Of a stretch of 64,000 nt of DNA, positions 38,567 through 48,859 are shown piece by piece. A program made the position numbers and the translations under genes. Source of the stretch: Microbacterium dauci (lineage in GTDB: Bacteria > Actinomycetota > Actinomycetes > Actinomycetales > Microbacteriaceae). Location of the stretch: NCBI RefSeq assembly GCF_030065535.1, contig NZ_JASJND010000006.1, forward strand, positions 478,388-542,387, in the 5' to 3' direction. Positions within the stretch are counted from its first letter, which is position 1. The number at the start of each line of letters is the position of its first letter. Under the pieces are notes generated by a model that was given only the letters and a program-made list of their open reading frames with translations, made no database searches and had not been told where the DNA came from.

Positions 38567-39178
38567 ATGAGCACCCCGGCATCCCGCACGGCTTCGGTCC
38601 GTCGCGCGACGAGCGAGTCGACCATCGAGCTCGAACTGAACCTCGACGGCACCGGCCAGAGCCGCATCGACACGACGGTGCCGTTCTTCGACCACCTGCT
38701 CACCGCCTTCGCGAAGCACTCCCTCATCGACCTCACGGTGACCGCGACCGGCGACACGCACATCGATGCGCACCACACCGTCGAAGACACCGCGATCGTG
38801 CTCGGGCAGGCGATCCGCGAAGCGCTCGGCGACAAGTCGGGCATCTCCCGCTACGGCGACGCGCTCGTCCCGCTCGACGAGGCGCTTGCACAGGCGGTCG
38901 TCGACATCAGTGGCCGTCCTTACCTCGTCCACTCCGGCGAGCCGGAGGGCTACGAGTTCCACCTCATCGGGGGCCACTTCACCGGCGCGCTCGTGCGGCA
39001 CACGTTCGAGGCGATCGCGTTCCACGCCGGCCTCACCGTGCACGTGACGGTTCTCGGCGGCCGCGACCCGCACCACATCGCCGAGGCCGAGTACAAGGCG
39101 TTCGCGCGTGCGTTCCGTCAGGCGAAGGCGCTCGACCCCCTCGTGCAGGGGATCCCCAGCACCAAGGGCGCCCTGTGA
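38567..39178 (+). CDS. hisB: Imidazoleglycerol-phosphate dehydratase HisB
   Basis: 203 residues, the single-function form. The manganese-binding motifs FFDHLL (about 43), [11 protein letters not shown] (about 65-75) and [13 protein letters not shown] / [17 protein letters not shown] are all present. It dehydrates imidazole-glycerol phosphate. There is no phosphatase domain, as expected outside enterobacteria. It overlaps hisH by GTGA. Confidence 0.97.
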   Translation: MSTPASRTASVRRATSESTIELELNLDGTGQSRIDTTVPFFDHLLTAFAKHSLIDLTVTATGDTHIDAHHTVEDTAIVLGQAIREALGDKSGISRYGDALVPLDEALAQAVVDISGRPYLVHSGEPEGYEFHLIGGHFTGALVRHTFEAIAFHAGLTVHVTVLGGRDPHHIAEAEYKAFARAFRQAKALDPLVQGIPSTKGAL

Positions 39179-39831
39179 CGGATGCCGCCACCGAGCGTCC
39201 GCTCGTCGCGGTCCTGGACTACGGGTCGGGCAACGTCCACTCCGCCGTCAAGGCGCTCATCGAAGCCGGCGCCGACGCGCGCCTGACGAAGGATCGCGGC
39301 CTGATCGCAGATGCTGCCGGCCTGCTCGTTCCCGGTGTCGGCGCGTTCTCCGCGGTGATGTCCGCACTCCGCGAGAGTCGCGGTGATGAGCTGATCGAAC
39401 GCCGCCTCGCGGGTGGCCGCCCGGTCATGGGGATCTGCGTCGGTATGCAGGTGATGTTCGAGCGCGGTGTCGAGCGCGGCGTCGACACCGAAGGTCTGGG
39501 GGAGTGGCCGGGTGTCGTCACCGAGCTCGACGCACCCGTCCTCCCGCACATGGGCTGGAACACGGTCCGCGCCGGCAGCGGATCGGTGCTGTTCGACGGC
39601 ATCGAGGGCGAGCGGTTCTACTTCGTGCACTCATATGGCGCGCAGTCGTGGACGCTCGACGTCATCAAGCCGTTCCGCGAGCCGATCGTCACCTGGTGCG
39701 ACTACGGTGCCCCGTTCCTCGCTGCCGTCGAGAACGGCCCGCTCACCGCGACCCAATTCCACCCCGAGAAGTCCGGCGCCGCCGGCATCCGTCTGCTCGG
39801 GAACTGGATCGGGTCGCTCCCGACCGCCTAG
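39175..39831 (+). CDS. hisH: Imidazole glycerol phosphate synthase subunit HisH
   Basis: 218 residues, class I glutamine amidotransferase. Nucleophile Cys88 ([12 protein letters not shown]) and the QFHPEKSG block with His and Glu near 197. It feeds ammonia to HisF, which is not in this window. The start GTG overlaps the hisB stop. The final codon lies two bases from a TACGCT hexamer that may drive priA. Confidence 0.96.
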   Translation: MTDAATERPLVAVLDYGSGNVHSAVKALIEAGADARLTKDRGLIADAAGLLVPGVGAFSAVMSALRESRGDELIERRLAGGRPVMGICVGMQVMFERGVERGVDTEGLGEWPGVVTELDAPVLPHMGWNTVRAGSGSVLFDGIEGERFYFVHSYGAQSWTLDVIKPFREPIVTWCDYGAPFLAAVENGPLTATQFHPEKSGAAGIRLLGNWIGSLPTA

Positions 39832-39884
39832 TACGCTTGCCCACTGTGCGTGCGCCCGGCGCGCACACCGTCCCACCCGGAGCC

Positions 39885-40631
39885 ATGAACGATTTCGCTG
39901 CAACGCCCGAACTGATCCTCCTCCCCGCTGTGGATGTCGCCGACGGCAAGGCCGTCCGGTTGACCCAGGGTGAGGCGGGCACCGAGACCAACTACGGCGA
40001 CCCCGTGGACGCCGCGATGGAGTGGGCGAAGCAGGGCGCCGACTGGATCCACCTCGTCGACCTCGACGCGGCCTTCGGTCGCGGCACGAACGCGCCGCTG
40101 CTCCGCAAGGTCATCAAGCAGATGCGCGGCGTGCAGGTCGAGCTCTCGGGCGGCATCCGCGACGACGCCACGCTCGAGGCAGCGCTCGACAGCGGCGCAG
40201 CCCGTATCAACCTGGGCACCGCCGCGCTCGAAAACCCGGAGTGGGCAGCCGACGTCATTTCCCGCTACGGCGAGGCGATCGCGGTCGGTCTCGACGTCCG
40301 CGGTACGACACTCGCCGCGCGCGGTTGGACCCGCGACGGCGGCGACCTGTGGGAGGTGCTCGACCGCCTCGAGGACGCGGGCTGCAGCCGGTACGTCCTC
40401 ACCGACGTCACGAAGGACGGCACACTGAAGGGCCCGAACCTCGAGCTGCTGCGCGAGGTCGCCACCCGCACCGACAAGCCCGTTGTCGCCTCGGGCGGGA
40501 TCTCGAGCCTCGACGACATCGCCGCGCTGCGTTCGCTCGTGCCGCTCGGCGTCGAGGGCGCGATCGTCGGCAAGGCGCTCTACGCTGGTGCGTTCACGCT
40601 CGCCGAGGCGTTGGATGTCGCCGGACACTGA
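39885..40631 (+). CDS. priA: Bifunctional HisA/TrpF isomerase PriA
   Basis: 248 residues, (beta/alpha)8 barrel. [15 protein letters not shown] (about 9-23) has the first catalytic Asp, and [18 protein letters not shown] (about 170) the second. In actinobacteria without a separate trpF, this enzyme isomerises both ProFAR (histidine) and PRA (tryptophan); that it is bifunctional here is inference. ATG with GGAG was chosen; an in-frame GTG at 39846, 8 bases after TACGCT, would add 13 residues in a leaderless form. Confidence 0.92.
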   Translation: MNDFAATPELILLPAVDVADGKAVRLTQGEAGTETNYGDPVDAAMEWAKQGADWIHLVDLDAAFGRGTNAPLLRKVIKQMRGVQVELSGGIRDDATLEAALDSGAARINLGTAALENPEWAADVISRYGEAIAVGLDVRGTTLAARGWTRDGGDLWEVLDRLEDAGCSRYVLTDVTKDGTLKGPNLELLREVATRTDKPVVASGGISSLDDIAALRSLVPLGVEGAIVGKALYAGAFTLAEALDVAGH

Positions 40632-41403
40632 CCACGGCGACGCCTGCCACGACAACTCCGCCGACTCGGCCGGGGTGCCGTGGGAGGGGCGCAGCTTCCA
40701 GTCGAACCCGCACGCCGGCGATGACGGCAGCGCTGATCCCGCGCTACTCGCCGCACTGACCTCGTTCCATGACGGATCTGGGAGCGCAGCATCCGTCATC
40801 GATGCGTACCGCAACGCGAGGCTCCTCATCCCGCTCGTCGCCGAGAAGGGCGAGGAGGGCGTCGGGCCGACCGGCTTGACCGTCGACAAGACGCAGGAGC
40901 TGTCGATCGTGACGGTCGCGGCCCCCGACGGTCGTCGCGTGCTGCCGGTGTTCACGTCGGTACAGGCGATGCAACGGTGGGATGCCGCCGCGCGACCGGT
41001 GCCCGCCGATGGCGTCCGCACCGCACTGTCGGCCGTCGCGGACGACACCGAGCTGATCGTCATCGACCCGGCGAGCGAGACGGAGTTCGTCATCCGCCGC
41101 CCGGCGGTCTGGGCGATCGGGCAGGGACAGTCGTGGGAACCGGCGCACGTGTCGCCGGAAGTCTTCGCCGGGCTCCAGGCATCGATCGGCACCGAGCTCG
41201 GCGTCCTCGACCTGTCGGTCGAGTCCGGCGATCCACGGTCGCGGCTGCGGGGTCCCGAGCTGGTCGTCCGGCTGCACCTCGTCGAGGGCCTCGATCAGGC
41301 GGCGCTCGACGCGATCCTGCAGCGCCTCGCCGCGCGGTGGGCGGCGGACGATCGCGTCGCGGTCCTCGTGGACTCGCTGACGGTCAAGCTCCTGCGCGGC
41401 TGA
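40615..41403 (+). CDS. SseB family protein
   Basis: 262 residues. [23 protein letters not shown] (family start in pieces, about 15-37), ALLAALTSF, then [21 protein letters not shown] and [20 protein letters not shown] match SseB domain proteins, of unknown function in actinobacteria. The ATG lies inside the 3' end of priA (17-base overlap). It is almost always next to priA, infC or DUF1844 in relatives. It converges with the DUF1844 gene with 9 bases between. Confidence 0.85.
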   Translation: MSPDTDHGDACHDNSADSAGVPWEGRSFQSNPHAGDDGSADPALLAALTSFHDGSGSAASVIDAYRNARLLIPLVAEKGEEGVGPTGLTVDKTQELSIVTVAAPDGRRVLPVFTSVQAMQRWDAAARPVPADGVRTALSAVADDTELIVIDPASETEFVIRRPAVWAIGQGQSWEPAHVSPEVFAGLQASIGTELGVLDLSVESGDPRSRLRGPELVVRLHLVEGLDQAALDAILQRLAARWAADDRVAVLVDSLTVKLLRG

Positions 41404-41412
41404 CGCCGACGG

Positions 41413-41811
41413 TCAGGTGACCGGGCCGGTCCACTTCTCGCCGGGGCCTTTGCCGATCGGATCCTGGATCGTCGATGCCTCGCGGAACGCGAGCTGCAGG
41501 GTGCGCAGCCCGTCACGGAGCGACCGCGCGTGCATGTCGCTGACCTCGGGAGCGGCCGCAGTGATCAAGCCGGCAAGGGCGTTGATGAGCTTGCGGGCCT
41601 CGTCGAGGTCCTTCTGCGAGTCGGGGTCGTCTGCGAGCCCGAGCTTCACGGCCGCCGCGCTCATGAGGTGCACCGAGGTGGTGGTGATGACCTCGACCGC
41701 GGGGACGTCCGCGATGTCTCGGGTCGCGGCCTGCGAGACCCGTTCCTGCTCCTCCCAGCGCGCGAGGCGTTCGGGGTCGTGATCGCTGGGTTGGGCGGTG
41801 CTCGTGCTCAC
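41413..41811 (-). CDS. DUF1844 domain protein
   Basis: 132 residues, mostly helical. [40 protein letters not shown] and [15 protein letters not shown] match DUF1844, a small protein next to infC in most actinobacteria; function unknown. The start is GTG with an AGAGAG ribosome site. It is divergent from the infC leader, whose candidate -10 lies only 15 bases beyond its start codon. Confidence 0.88.
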   Translation of the reverse strand: MSTSTAQPSDHDPERLARWEEQERVSQAATRDIADVPAVEVITTTSVHLMSAAAVKLGLADDPDSQKDLDEARKLINALAGLITAAAPEVSDMHARSLRDGLRTLQLAFREASTIQDPIGKGPGEKWTGPVT

Positions 41812-41825
41812 GTGCTGCTCTCTGC

Positions 41826-42059
41826 TAGACTTCTGCGGGCACCGGAGTGATTCACTCCGTGTCGAAAGAGGATCACATCCCACCCGCGCTTGCCGTTCCA
41901 GGCTACCGGGTCACGCACTCCGCCTCCTCCGCGAGGTAGTCCAGGGTGCAGCACTGTATGCCGATGCGCGCGCATCGTGCGGGTGGACGTGACGATCTTC
42001 CGCCCGGCGACACCCCATGTGGAGCCGGTGGTCATCACCCGCACGAAGAGGAGTTCCGC
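41826..42059 (+). promoter_or_regulatory. infC operon promoter and long leader
   Basis: TAGACT (41826-41831) would give a leader of about 220 bases. A 7-base inverted repeat (GGAGTGA / TCACTCC, 41844-41858) forms a hairpin near its 5' end. The leader of infC-rpmI-rplT operons is often a control site in other bacteria (IF3 or L20 feedback); no known motif could be matched by eye. Confidence 0.5.
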
Positions 42060-42680
<621 letters not shown>

Positions 42681-42726
42681 CGCCAGAGACTCCCGCCCAG
42701 GCGGGAAACACAACGAAGGAAGAGAT

Positions 42727-42921
42727 ATGCCGAAGCAGAAGACCCACTCGGGTGCCAAGAAGCGCTTCAAGGTCACCGGAAGCGGCAAGCTGATGAAGCA
42801 GCAGGCCAACCTCCGTCACAACCTCGAGGGCAAGTCGACCCGCCGCACGCGCCGCCTCGACCAGGAGCAGGTCCTGGCCAAGGGCGACGCCAAGGTCGCC
42901 AAGAAGCTGCTCGGCCTCTGA
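42727..42921 (+). CDS. rpmI: 50S ribosomal protein L35
   Basis: 64 residues, highly basic. [20 protein letters not shown] and [20 protein letters not shown] are diagnostic. AAGGAAGAG precedes the ATG. It lies between infC and rplT, the universal order, and its codons are strongly optimised. Confidence 0.98.
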   Translation: MPKQKTHSGAKKRFKVTGSGKLMKQQANLRHNLEGKSTRRTRRLDQEQVLAKGDAKVAKKLLGL

Positions 42922-42953
42922 GCGCCCACGCGCAGAACTAGGAAGTAGAAGAA

Positions 42954-43334
42954 ATGGCTAGAGTCAAGCGGGCTGTCAACGCCCACAAGAAGCGTCGCGT
43001 CATCCTCGAGCGCGCCTCCGGTTACCGCGGACAGCGTTCGCGCCTGTACCGCAAGGCGAAGGAGCAGGTCACTCACTCGCTCGTCTACGCGTACCGTGAC
43101 CGTCGCAAGCGCAAGGGTGACTTCCGTCGCCTCTGGATCCAGCGCATCAACGCCGCTGCACGCCAGAACGGTGTCACGTACAACCGCTTCATCCAGGGCC
43201 TCGGCCTTGCCGGAGTCCAGGTCGACCGCCGTATGCTCGCCGAGCTCGCGGTCAACGAGCCCACGGTCTTCGCGTCGCTGGTCGCGACGGCGAAGGCTGC
43301 GCTGCCGGCCGACGTGAACGCACCCAAGGCCTGA
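42954..43334 (+). CDS. rplT: 50S ribosomal protein L20
   Basis: 126 residues, basic N-terminal extension. [19 protein letters not shown] and [20 protein letters not shown] are canonical. L20 is an early assembly protein of the large subunit and in several bacteria binds its own operon leader. Followed by a strong terminator. Confidence 0.98.
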   Translation: MARVKRAVNAHKKRRVILERASGYRGQRSRLYRKAKEQVTHSLVYAYRDRRKRKGDFRRLWIQRINAAARQNGVTYNRFIQGLGLAGVQVDRRMLAELAVNEPTVFASLVATAKAALPADVNAPKA

Positions 43335-43350
43335 TCGCACCCACGCATCA

Positions 43351-43384
43351 CGAACGGGCGTCCTCTCCGGAGGGCGCCCGTTCG
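43351..43384 (+). terminator. Terminator of infC-rpmI-rplT
   Basis: A 15-base-pair stem with one G-T pair and a TCCG loop, followed by CGTGTTTCC. Confidence 0.9.
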
Positions 43385-43428
43385 CGTGTTTCCGCTCTCC
43401 GGTTCCGTGGGCGCCCGGGGAGCGGCTC

Positions 43429-43440
43429 TACACTGAGAAC
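43429..43440 (+). promoter_or_regulatory. Leaderless promoter of the TrmH-like gene
   Basis: TACACT is 6 bases before the GTG. Confidence 0.55.
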
Positions 43441-44241
43441 GTGCTCGAGAACCCCCGGTCGCCCCGTGTGCGCGCCGTCGCGAAGCTGACCAAGCGCAGC
43501 GCCCGGCAGGAGACTGGGCTCTACCTCCTCGAGGGCCCGCAGGCGGCGCGCGAGGCGCTGTCGTATCGGCCCGACACGTTGGTCGAGCTGTACGCGACGC
43601 CGAGCGCGTGGGACAAGCACCAGGACATCCGAGGCATCGCCGATGCCGCGGGCATCGAGGCGCAGTTCGCGAGCGAGGCCGTTCTCGACGCGATGGCGGA
43701 CACCGTCACGCCGCAGGGGATCGTCGCTGTCGCGCGCCAGGCGCCGACCGCGTTGCGTGACGTCTTCGAGGGTGACCCGAAACTCATCGTGATCTGCGAA
43801 GAGGTGCGCGACCCCGGCAATCTGGGCACCATCATCCGTGCAGCGGATGCTGTCGGGGCGGATGCCGTGGTCCTGACCGGCCGCACCGTCGACCCCTACA
43901 ACCCGAAGGTCGTGCGGGCGACGACCGGATCGCTGTTCCACCTTCCCGTCGCCGTCGGTGCCGACCTCGCCGAGACCGTCGAGCGGGCACGGCGTGCAGG
44001 ACTCCGGGTGGTCGCCGCCGACGTCGGTGGGGAGGACTTCCTCGCGCACCGCGAGACGCTCGCGGAGCCGACCGCCTGGGTGTTCGGCAACGAGGCTCGG
44101 GGGCTCGAGCCCGAGGCAGTAGCCCTCGTCGATCTGTCGCTGCGGTTGCCGATCTACGGCCGCGCGGAGTCGCTCAATCTCGCGACCGCAGCGAGCGTGT
44201 GCCTGTACGAGTCGGCGTTCGCGCAGCGGGCGAGCCGCTGA
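43441..44241 (+). CDS. TrmH/SpoU family RNA 2'-O-methyltransferase
   Basis: 266 residues. A small N-terminal RNA-binding domain (1-95, SARQETGLYLLEGPQAAREAL), then the SPOUT knot with motif 1 NLGTIIRAADAVGADAV (about 128), motif 2 WVFGNEARGLEPEAV (about 215) and motif 3 LPIYGRAESLNLATAASVCLYE in two pieces (about 238). It methylates a ribose in rRNA or tRNA. In actinobacteria the gene lies between rplT and pheS, as here, except that an ABC importer intervenes. Confidence 0.93.
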   Translation: MLENPRSPRVRAVAKLTKRSARQETGLYLLEGPQAAREALSYRPDTLVELYATPSAWDKHQDIRGIADAAGIEAQFASEAVLDAMADTVTPQGIVAVARQAPTALRDVFEGDPKLIVICEEVRDPGNLGTIIRAADAVGADAVVLTGRTVDPYNPKVVRATTGSLFHLPVAVGADLAETVERARRAGLRVVAADVGGEDFLAHRETLAEPTAWVFGNEARGLEPEAVALVDLSLRLPIYGRAESLNLATAASVCLYESAFAQRASR

Positions 44242-44316
44242 CCGACACGCCCGGGCCGTTCGTTACGGATCGGTAAACCCCGCGTCAAGAGGTCGGTGTG
44301 GATGCCTCCCTCGGCA

Positions 44317-44330
44317 TAGGGTTGCGATTT
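44317..44330 (+). promoter_or_regulatory. Promoter of the glutamate-type ABC operon
   Basis: TAGGGT is 8 bases before the ATG. Upstream at 44261-44276 lies CGTTACGGATCGGTAA, a possible operator. Confidence 0.55.
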
Positions 44331-45125
44331 ATGACCACTCCTGCTGCCGACCCCGCGCCGCGGACGTCGAACATCGACGTCCGCCGTGGCGAACCGCTCG
44401 TCGTCATCTCGAACGTGCAGAAGCACTACGGCGACTTCCAGGCGCTCACCGACATCGACCTCACGGTGAATCGCGGCGAGGTCGTCGTCGTGGTGGGTCC
44501 GTCGGGCTCGGGCAAGTCGACCCTGTGCCGCACGATCAACCGCCTCGAGACGATCACGAGTGGCTCGATCACGATCGACGGGGCGGAGCTGCCGAAGGAG
44601 GGCAAAGCGCTCGCCGACCTTCGCGCCGACGTCGGCATGGTCTTCCAGTCCTTCAATCTGTTCTCGCACCTGACGATCCTCGAGAACGTCACGCTCGGTC
44701 CCATCAAGGTCAAGGGCGTGAAGAAGGCGGATGCCGAGAAGCAGGCGAAGGAGCTGCTCGACCGAGTCGGCGTGGGCCACCAGGCCGCGAAGCTCCCGGC
44801 GCAGCTCTCCGGTGGCCAGCAGCAGCGCGTCGCGATCGCCCGCGCACTCGCGATGAAGCCGAAGGTCATGCTCTTCGACGAGCCCACGAGTGCGCTCGAC
44901 CCGGAGATGATCAACGAGGTGCTCGACGTCATGGTCGGCCTCGCGCAGGAGGGCATGACGATGATCGTCGTCACCCACGAGATGGGCTTCGCCCGGAAGG
45001 CCGCAGACCGCGTCGTGTTCATGGCAGACGGGCAGATCGTCGAGGCGGCAACGCCGCAGGAGTTCTTCACGAACCCGCGGAGCGACCGGGCCAAGGACTT
45101 CCTCTCCAAGCTCATCACCCATTGA
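44331..45125 (+). CDS. gluA: Amino-acid ABC transporter ATP-binding protein (GluA type)
   Basis: 264 residues. Walker A GPSGSGKS (56-63), Q-loop VFQSFNLF, signature [15 protein letters not shown], Walker [14 protein letters not shown] and switch His ([10 protein letters not shown]). It powers polar amino-acid uptake. The first 20 residues are a short variable extension; the ATG is supported by a promoter 8 bases upstream. It starts the gluABCD operon, typical for glutamate import in Corynebacteriales and Microbacteriaceae. Confidence 0.94.
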   Translation: MTTPAADPAPRTSNIDVRRGEPLVVISNVQKHYGDFQALTDIDLTVNRGEVVVVVGPSGSGKSTLCRTINRLETITSGSITIDGAELPKEGKALADLRADVGMVFQSFNLFSHLTILENVTLGPIKVKGVKKADAEKQAKELLDRVGVGHQAAKLPAQLSGGQQQRVAIARALAMKPKVMLFDEPTSALDPEMINEVLDVMVGLAQEGMTMIVVTHEMGFARKAADRVVFMADGQIVEAATPQEFFTNPRSDRAKDFLSKLITH

Positions 45126-45185
45126 GAACGTCCGCGCCTGCACCGGCGCGGCGAACGAAGACAGATACGACACCAGGAGGATCAC

Positions 45186-46079
45186 ATGCGTATGACACGA
45201 GTGGCCGGCACATTCGCCGGTATCGCGATCGCAGCGCTCGCGCTCGCAGGTTGCAACAGCGGAAGCCCGACCAGCCCGGGCGGCGACGGGGACGCAGACG
45301 GCGGCGACGCACTCTGGGAGGTCGCGACGGATGTCTCGCTCGAGGGCAGCCCGACGTTCGATCGCGCCTCGGAGGCGGACGAGATCGTCATCGGTGTGAA
45401 GAGCGACCAGCCCGGCCTCGGATACGAAGACGCTGTGTCGGGTGAGCGCAGCGGCTTCGACATCGAGATCGCGCGGTGGATCGCGGCGTCCCTCGGCTTC
45501 GACGAGGAGCAGATCACGTTCGAGACCATCCCTTCGGCCAACCGCGAGCAGGAGCTCGTGAACGGCAACATCGACTACTACGTCGGGACCTACTCGATGA
45601 CGGACGCGCGCGACGAGGTCATCGACTTCGCCGGGCCGTACTTCATCACCGGTCAGGGCCTGCTCGTCGCGGCCGATGACGACTCGATCAGCGGTCCCGA
45701 GGACCTCGCCGACAAGGTCACCTGCTCTGTCACCGGCTCCACGCCGCTGCAGCGCATCCGTGACGAGTACAACGGCGAAGTGACCGAGCGCCAGACCTAT
45801 TCGGAGTGCGTCGAGCAGCTCCTGTCGGGTCAGGTCGACGCGATCACGACCGACGAGGCCATCCTCGCCGGCTACGTGGCCGAGGACCCCGACAACCTGA
45901 AGCTCACCGGCAGCCCCTTCAGCGAAGAGCGCTACGGCGTCGGAATCGCCGACGGCGACACCGTCCTGAAGGACCACATCAACACCCTCTTCACCGATGG
46001 TGGCGACGTGTGGACCGCGCTGTTCGAGGAGTACCTCGAGCCGTCGGGCGTCGAGGCGACGCAGCCCGAGGTCGACTGA
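45186..46079 (+). CDS. gluB: Glutamate ABC transporter substrate-binding lipoprotein (GluB type)
   Basis: 297 residues. A lipoprotein signal peptide ends in LALAGC (lipobox, Cys about 23), followed by an Asp/Gly-rich linker and a type II periplasmic-binding domain (IVIGVKSDQPGLGYED, GFDIEIARWIAASLG, YYVGTYSMTDARDEVIDFAGPY). It captures glutamate or a related acidic amino acid outside the membrane. GGAGGAT precedes the ATG. A strong hairpin separates it from the permease genes. Confidence 0.93.
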   Translation: MRMTRVAGTFAGIAIAALALAGCNSGSPTSPGGDGDADGGDALWEVATDVSLEGSPTFDRASEADEIVIGVKSDQPGLGYEDAVSGERSGFDIEIARWIAASLGFDEEQITFETIPSANREQELVNGNIDYYVGTYSMTDARDEVIDFAGPYFITGQGLLVAADDDSISGPEDLADKVTCSVTGSTPLQRIRDEYNGEVTERQTYSECVEQLLSGQVDAITTDEAILAGYVAEDPDNLKLTGSPFSEERYGVGIADGDTVLKDHINTLFTDGGDVWTALFEEYLEPSGVEATQPEVD

Positions 46080-46084
46080 CCTCT

Positions 46085-46120
46085 CGCCCCGGAACGGCGC
46101 GCGAGCGCCGTTCCGGGGCG
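46085..46120 (+). repeat. Intercistronic 16-bp hairpin between gluB and gluC
   Basis: A perfect 16-base-pair stem (CGCCCCGGAACGGCGC and complement) with loop GCGA starts 6 bases after the gluB stop. It has no T-run and lies inside the operon, so it probably stabilises the gluAB mRNA or terminates part of transcription, giving more binding protein than permease. Confidence 0.85.
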
Positions 46121-46157
46121 ACCCGACCACCACTCCGACGACGTTCGAAAGGACCGC

Positions 46158-46814
46158 ATGGGCGTCATCACCAACAACCTCGACTTCTGGGGCGAGGCGC
46201 TGCTCGGGACGCTCACGCTCTTCTTCGGAGGCGGGCTGGTCGCTCTCATCCTCGGCATCATCGTCGGCGCCATGCGGGTGTCGCCGGTCCCCATCGCGCG
46301 TGGCGTCGGCACCTTCTACGTCAACACGATCCGGAACACGCCGCTCACGCTCGTGTTCTTCGGTTTCGCGTTCACCCTCCCGCCGCTACTGGACGTCCGT
46401 GCGAGCGGCGGGGTGCAGGTCGTCTTCGCCGTGGCCGCTCTCGGCATCTACACAGCCACCTATGTCGCCGAGACGATCCGTTCCGGCATCAACACGGTGC
46501 CCGTGGGCCAGGCGGAAGCGGCGCGTGCCCTCGGTCTGACGTTCGGTCAGGTCATGTCCCTCGTCGTGTTGCCGCAGGCGTTCCGTTCCGTCATCCCGCC
46601 GATGATGAGCGTGTTCATCGCCCTCCTCAAGAACACGACCGTCGCCGCCGGGTTCTCCGTCATGAACCTCGGTTCGGCGCGTGACTGGTTGAGCGAGCGG
46701 GGGGAGAACCAGCTGGTGGTCATCCTGTGGGTGATGGTGATCTTCGTCGCATTGGTCCTGCTGCTCTCGTGGGCTCAGCGATCACTCGAGAACCGATGGA
46801 GGGTGGCGCGATGA
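46158..46814 (+). CDS. gluC: Amino-acid ABC transporter permease (GluC type)
   Basis: 218 residues, five membrane helices. The His/Glu/Gln permease pattern is visible: NTIRNTPLTLVFFG (about 55-68) and the coupling loop VPVGQAEAARALGLTFGQVMSLVVLPQAFR (in two pieces, about 113-142, EAA motif). With GluD it forms the membrane channel. GAAAGGA precedes the ATG. It overlaps gluD by ATGA. Confidence 0.92.
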   Translation: MGVITNNLDFWGEALLGTLTLFFGGGLVALILGIIVGAMRVSPVPIARGVGTFYVNTIRNTPLTLVFFGFAFTLPPLLDVRASGGVQVVFAVAALGIYTATYVAETIRSGINTVPVGQAEAARALGLTFGQVMSLVVLPQAFRSVIPPMMSVFIALLKNTTVAAGFSVMNLGSARDWLSERGENQLVVILWVMVIFVALVLLLSWAQRSLENRWRVAR

Positions 46815-47755
46815 GCAGCAGTGTCCTCTACGACGTCCCGGGCCCGCGCGCGATCCTGCGGAACCGCATCATCGGCGTGATCACCGTCCTCGTGGTCGTC
46901 GCGATCGCCGCGTTCCTCGTCTGGCGACTCGCCGTCACCGGGCAATTCTCCGCGGAGAAGTGGAACGCCTTCACGTACACGCGTATCTGGGAGCAGTTCG
47001 CGCTCGCCGCAGGACGCACGCTCGCCGCCTTCGCGCTGGCCGCGGTCGGTGCGCTCGCGCTCGGCTTCGTCCTCGCGATCGGCCGGTTGTCGGAGCACGC
47101 CTGGATCCGTTGGCCGTTCACTGTCGTGATCGAGTTCATGCGTGCGGTGCCCGTGCTCGTGATGATGTTCCTCCTCTACTACGGCCTTCCCGTGATCGGC
47201 ATCCGGATGGAGGGCTATTGGGTCGTCGTGATCGCCCTCGTCGCCTACAACGGTTCGGTGCTCGCGGAGGTCATCCGTGCGGGTGTCGAATCGTTGCCCC
47301 GCGGTCAGAAGGAGGCCGGGTACGCGATCGGCCTCCGCAAGTCGGGCGTGATGCGGCTCATCCTGCTGCCGCAGGCGATCCGCGCGATGATGCCCGTGAT
47401 CCTGGCTCAGCTCGTCGTGACGCTGAAGGACACGGCGCTCGGGTTCATCATCACGTACGAGGAGCTGCTCTTCTACGCGAAGTTCCTCGGCGCGCAGAAC
47501 GGCCTCGAGCGTCCCATCGTCCAGGCAACCATCGTCGCCGGTGCGATCTACATCGCCCTCTGCCTGGCGCTCTCGGGCATCGCGCGACTCGTCGAGAAGC
47601 GGATGAACCGTGTGCCTCGGGTGAGTGGCGGCGCGCCGACGCGGCCGCTCTCCGAAACGACCGACACCGAGCTGATCGCCGCACAGACTGCAACCGATGG
47701 CGCAACCGGGAACGAAGGCGGCGGGTTCGCCGGGTTCCAGCGACGAGGACGATGA
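46811..47755 (+). CDS. gluD: Amino-acid ABC transporter permease (GluD type)
   Basis: 314 residues: an N-terminal cytoplasmic and first helix part (about 20-40), four more helices, the FMRAVPVLVMMFLLYYG segment (about 110-126) and EAA loop LPRGQKEAGYAIGLRKSGVM (about 162-181). A 60-residue hydrophilic tail (Thr/Gly-rich) follows the last helix, as in corynebacterial GluD. It completes the importer and ends the operon at a strong hairpin. Confidence 0.92.
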   Translation: MSSSVLYDVPGPRAILRNRIIGVITVLVVVAIAAFLVWRLAVTGQFSAEKWNAFTYTRIWEQFALAAGRTLAAFALAAVGALALGFVLAIGRLSEHAWIRWPFTVVIEFMRAVPVLVMMFLLYYGLPVIGIRMEGYWVVVIALVAYNGSVLAEVIRAGVESLPRGQKEAGYAIGLRKSGVMRLILLPQAIRAMMPVILAQLVVTLKDTALGFIITYEELLFYAKFLGAQNGLERPIVQATIVAGAIYIALCLALSGIARLVEKRMNRVPRVSGGAPTRPLSETTDTELIAAQTATDGATGNEGGGFAGFQRRGR

Positions 47756-47761
47756 CGCGTC

Positions 47762-47790
47762 ACCGGCGGGCCGCACTCCGGCCCGCCGGT
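47762..47790 (+). terminator. Terminator of gluABCD
   Basis: A 12-base-pair stem (ACCGGCGGGCCG and complement) with a CACTC loop, 7 bases after gluD. Its last base is the first base of the pheS -10 hexamer. Confidence 0.8.
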
Positions 47791-47803
47791 AGACTCGTCT
47801 CTC
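47790..47803 (+). promoter_or_regulatory. Leaderless promoter of pheS
   Basis: TAGACT is 8 bases before the GTG. It is fused to the end of the preceding terminator stem. Confidence 0.6.
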
Positions 47804-48859
47804 GTGTCTGACGCACTCCAGAACGATCCCGTAGAGATCACCGCCGATGCGGTGGATGCCGCCGTCGCCGAAGCGCTCGCAGCCTTCGCCGCGGCATCCG
47901 ACACCGCCGAGCTCAAGGCCGCTCGCAATGCGCACACGGCGGAGGGCTCGCCCCTCGCACGTCTGAACGCGCAGCTGCGGAACGTCCCCAACGACCAGAA
48001 GGCCGCCTTCGGCAAGCTCGTCGGTCAGGCCCGCGGCCGCGTGAACCAGGCGCTCGCGGCGCGCGAGACCGAGCTCGCCGAGGCCGAGACGGCCGCGAAG
48101 CTCGAAGCGGAGCGTCTTGACATCACGGCGCTCGCGCCGCGCACGCGTATGGGCGCGCGGCATCCGATCTCGCTCCTGCAGGAGGAGATCGCCGACCTGT
48201 TCGTCGGGATGGGATGGGAGATCGCCGAAGGCCCCGAGCTCGAGCACGAGTGGTTCAACTTCGACGCCCTCAACTTCGCCCCGGATCACCCGGCGCGCCA
48301 GATGCAGGACACCTTCTTCGTGGATCCGGTCGCGCGCCACCTGGTGATGCGCACGCACACGAGCCCCGTGCAGGTGCGCTCGATGCTGCAGCGCGAGGTA
48401 CCGATCTACATCCTCTGCCCCGGCCGTGTGTACCGCACCGACGAGTTCGACGCGACGCACCTGCCCGCCTTCACGCAGTTCGAGGGCCTCGTCATCGACA
48501 AGGGCATCACGATGGCGAACCTCAAGGGCACGCTCGACCACGCCGCGAAGGTGCTCTTCGGCGCCGAGGCGAAGACGCGGTTCCGCACCAACTACTTCCC
48601 GTTCACCGAGCCCTCCGCAGAACTCGACCTGTGGCACCCCACCTTTCCCGGTGGCGCGCGCTGGATCGAGTGGGGCGGCTGCGGCATGGTGAACCCCAAC
48701 GTCCTCCGCGCCGCGGGCATCGACCCCGAGGTGTACTCGGGCTTCGCCTTCGGCATGGGCATCGAGCGGACCCTCATGTTCCGCTCCGACGTCCAGGACA
48801 TGCGCGACATGGCCGAAGGCGATGTCCGCTTCAGCGAGCAGTTCGGAATGGTGGTCTGA
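47804..48859 (+). CDS. pheS: Phenylalanine--tRNA ligase alpha subunit
   Basis: 351 residues: an N-terminal coiled coil (about 15-105) that binds tRNA, then the class II core with motif 2 (HTSPVQVRSM, CPGRVYRTDEFDATHLPAFTQ in pieces, about 195-225) and motif 3 GFAFGMGIERTLMFRSDVQD. It charges tRNA-Phe as an alpha2-beta2 enzyme with PheT. The stop overlaps the pheT start (TGATG). Confidence 0.97.
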   Translation: MSDALQNDPVEITADAVDAAVAEALAAFAAASDTAELKAARNAHTAEGSPLARLNAQLRNVPNDQKAAFGKLVGQARGRVNQALAARETELAEAETAAKLEAERLDITALAPRTRMGARHPISLLQEEIADLFVGMGWEIAEGPELEHEWFNFDALNFAPDHPARQMQDTFFVDPVARHLVMRTHTSPVQVRSMLQREVPIYILCPGRVYRTDEFDATHLPAFTQFEGLVIDKGITMANLKGTLDHAAKVLFGAEAKTRFRTNYFPFTEPSAELDLWHPTFPGGARWIEWGGCGMVNPNVLRAAGIDPEVYSGFAFGMGIERTLMFRSDVQDMRDMAEGDVRFSEQFGMVV

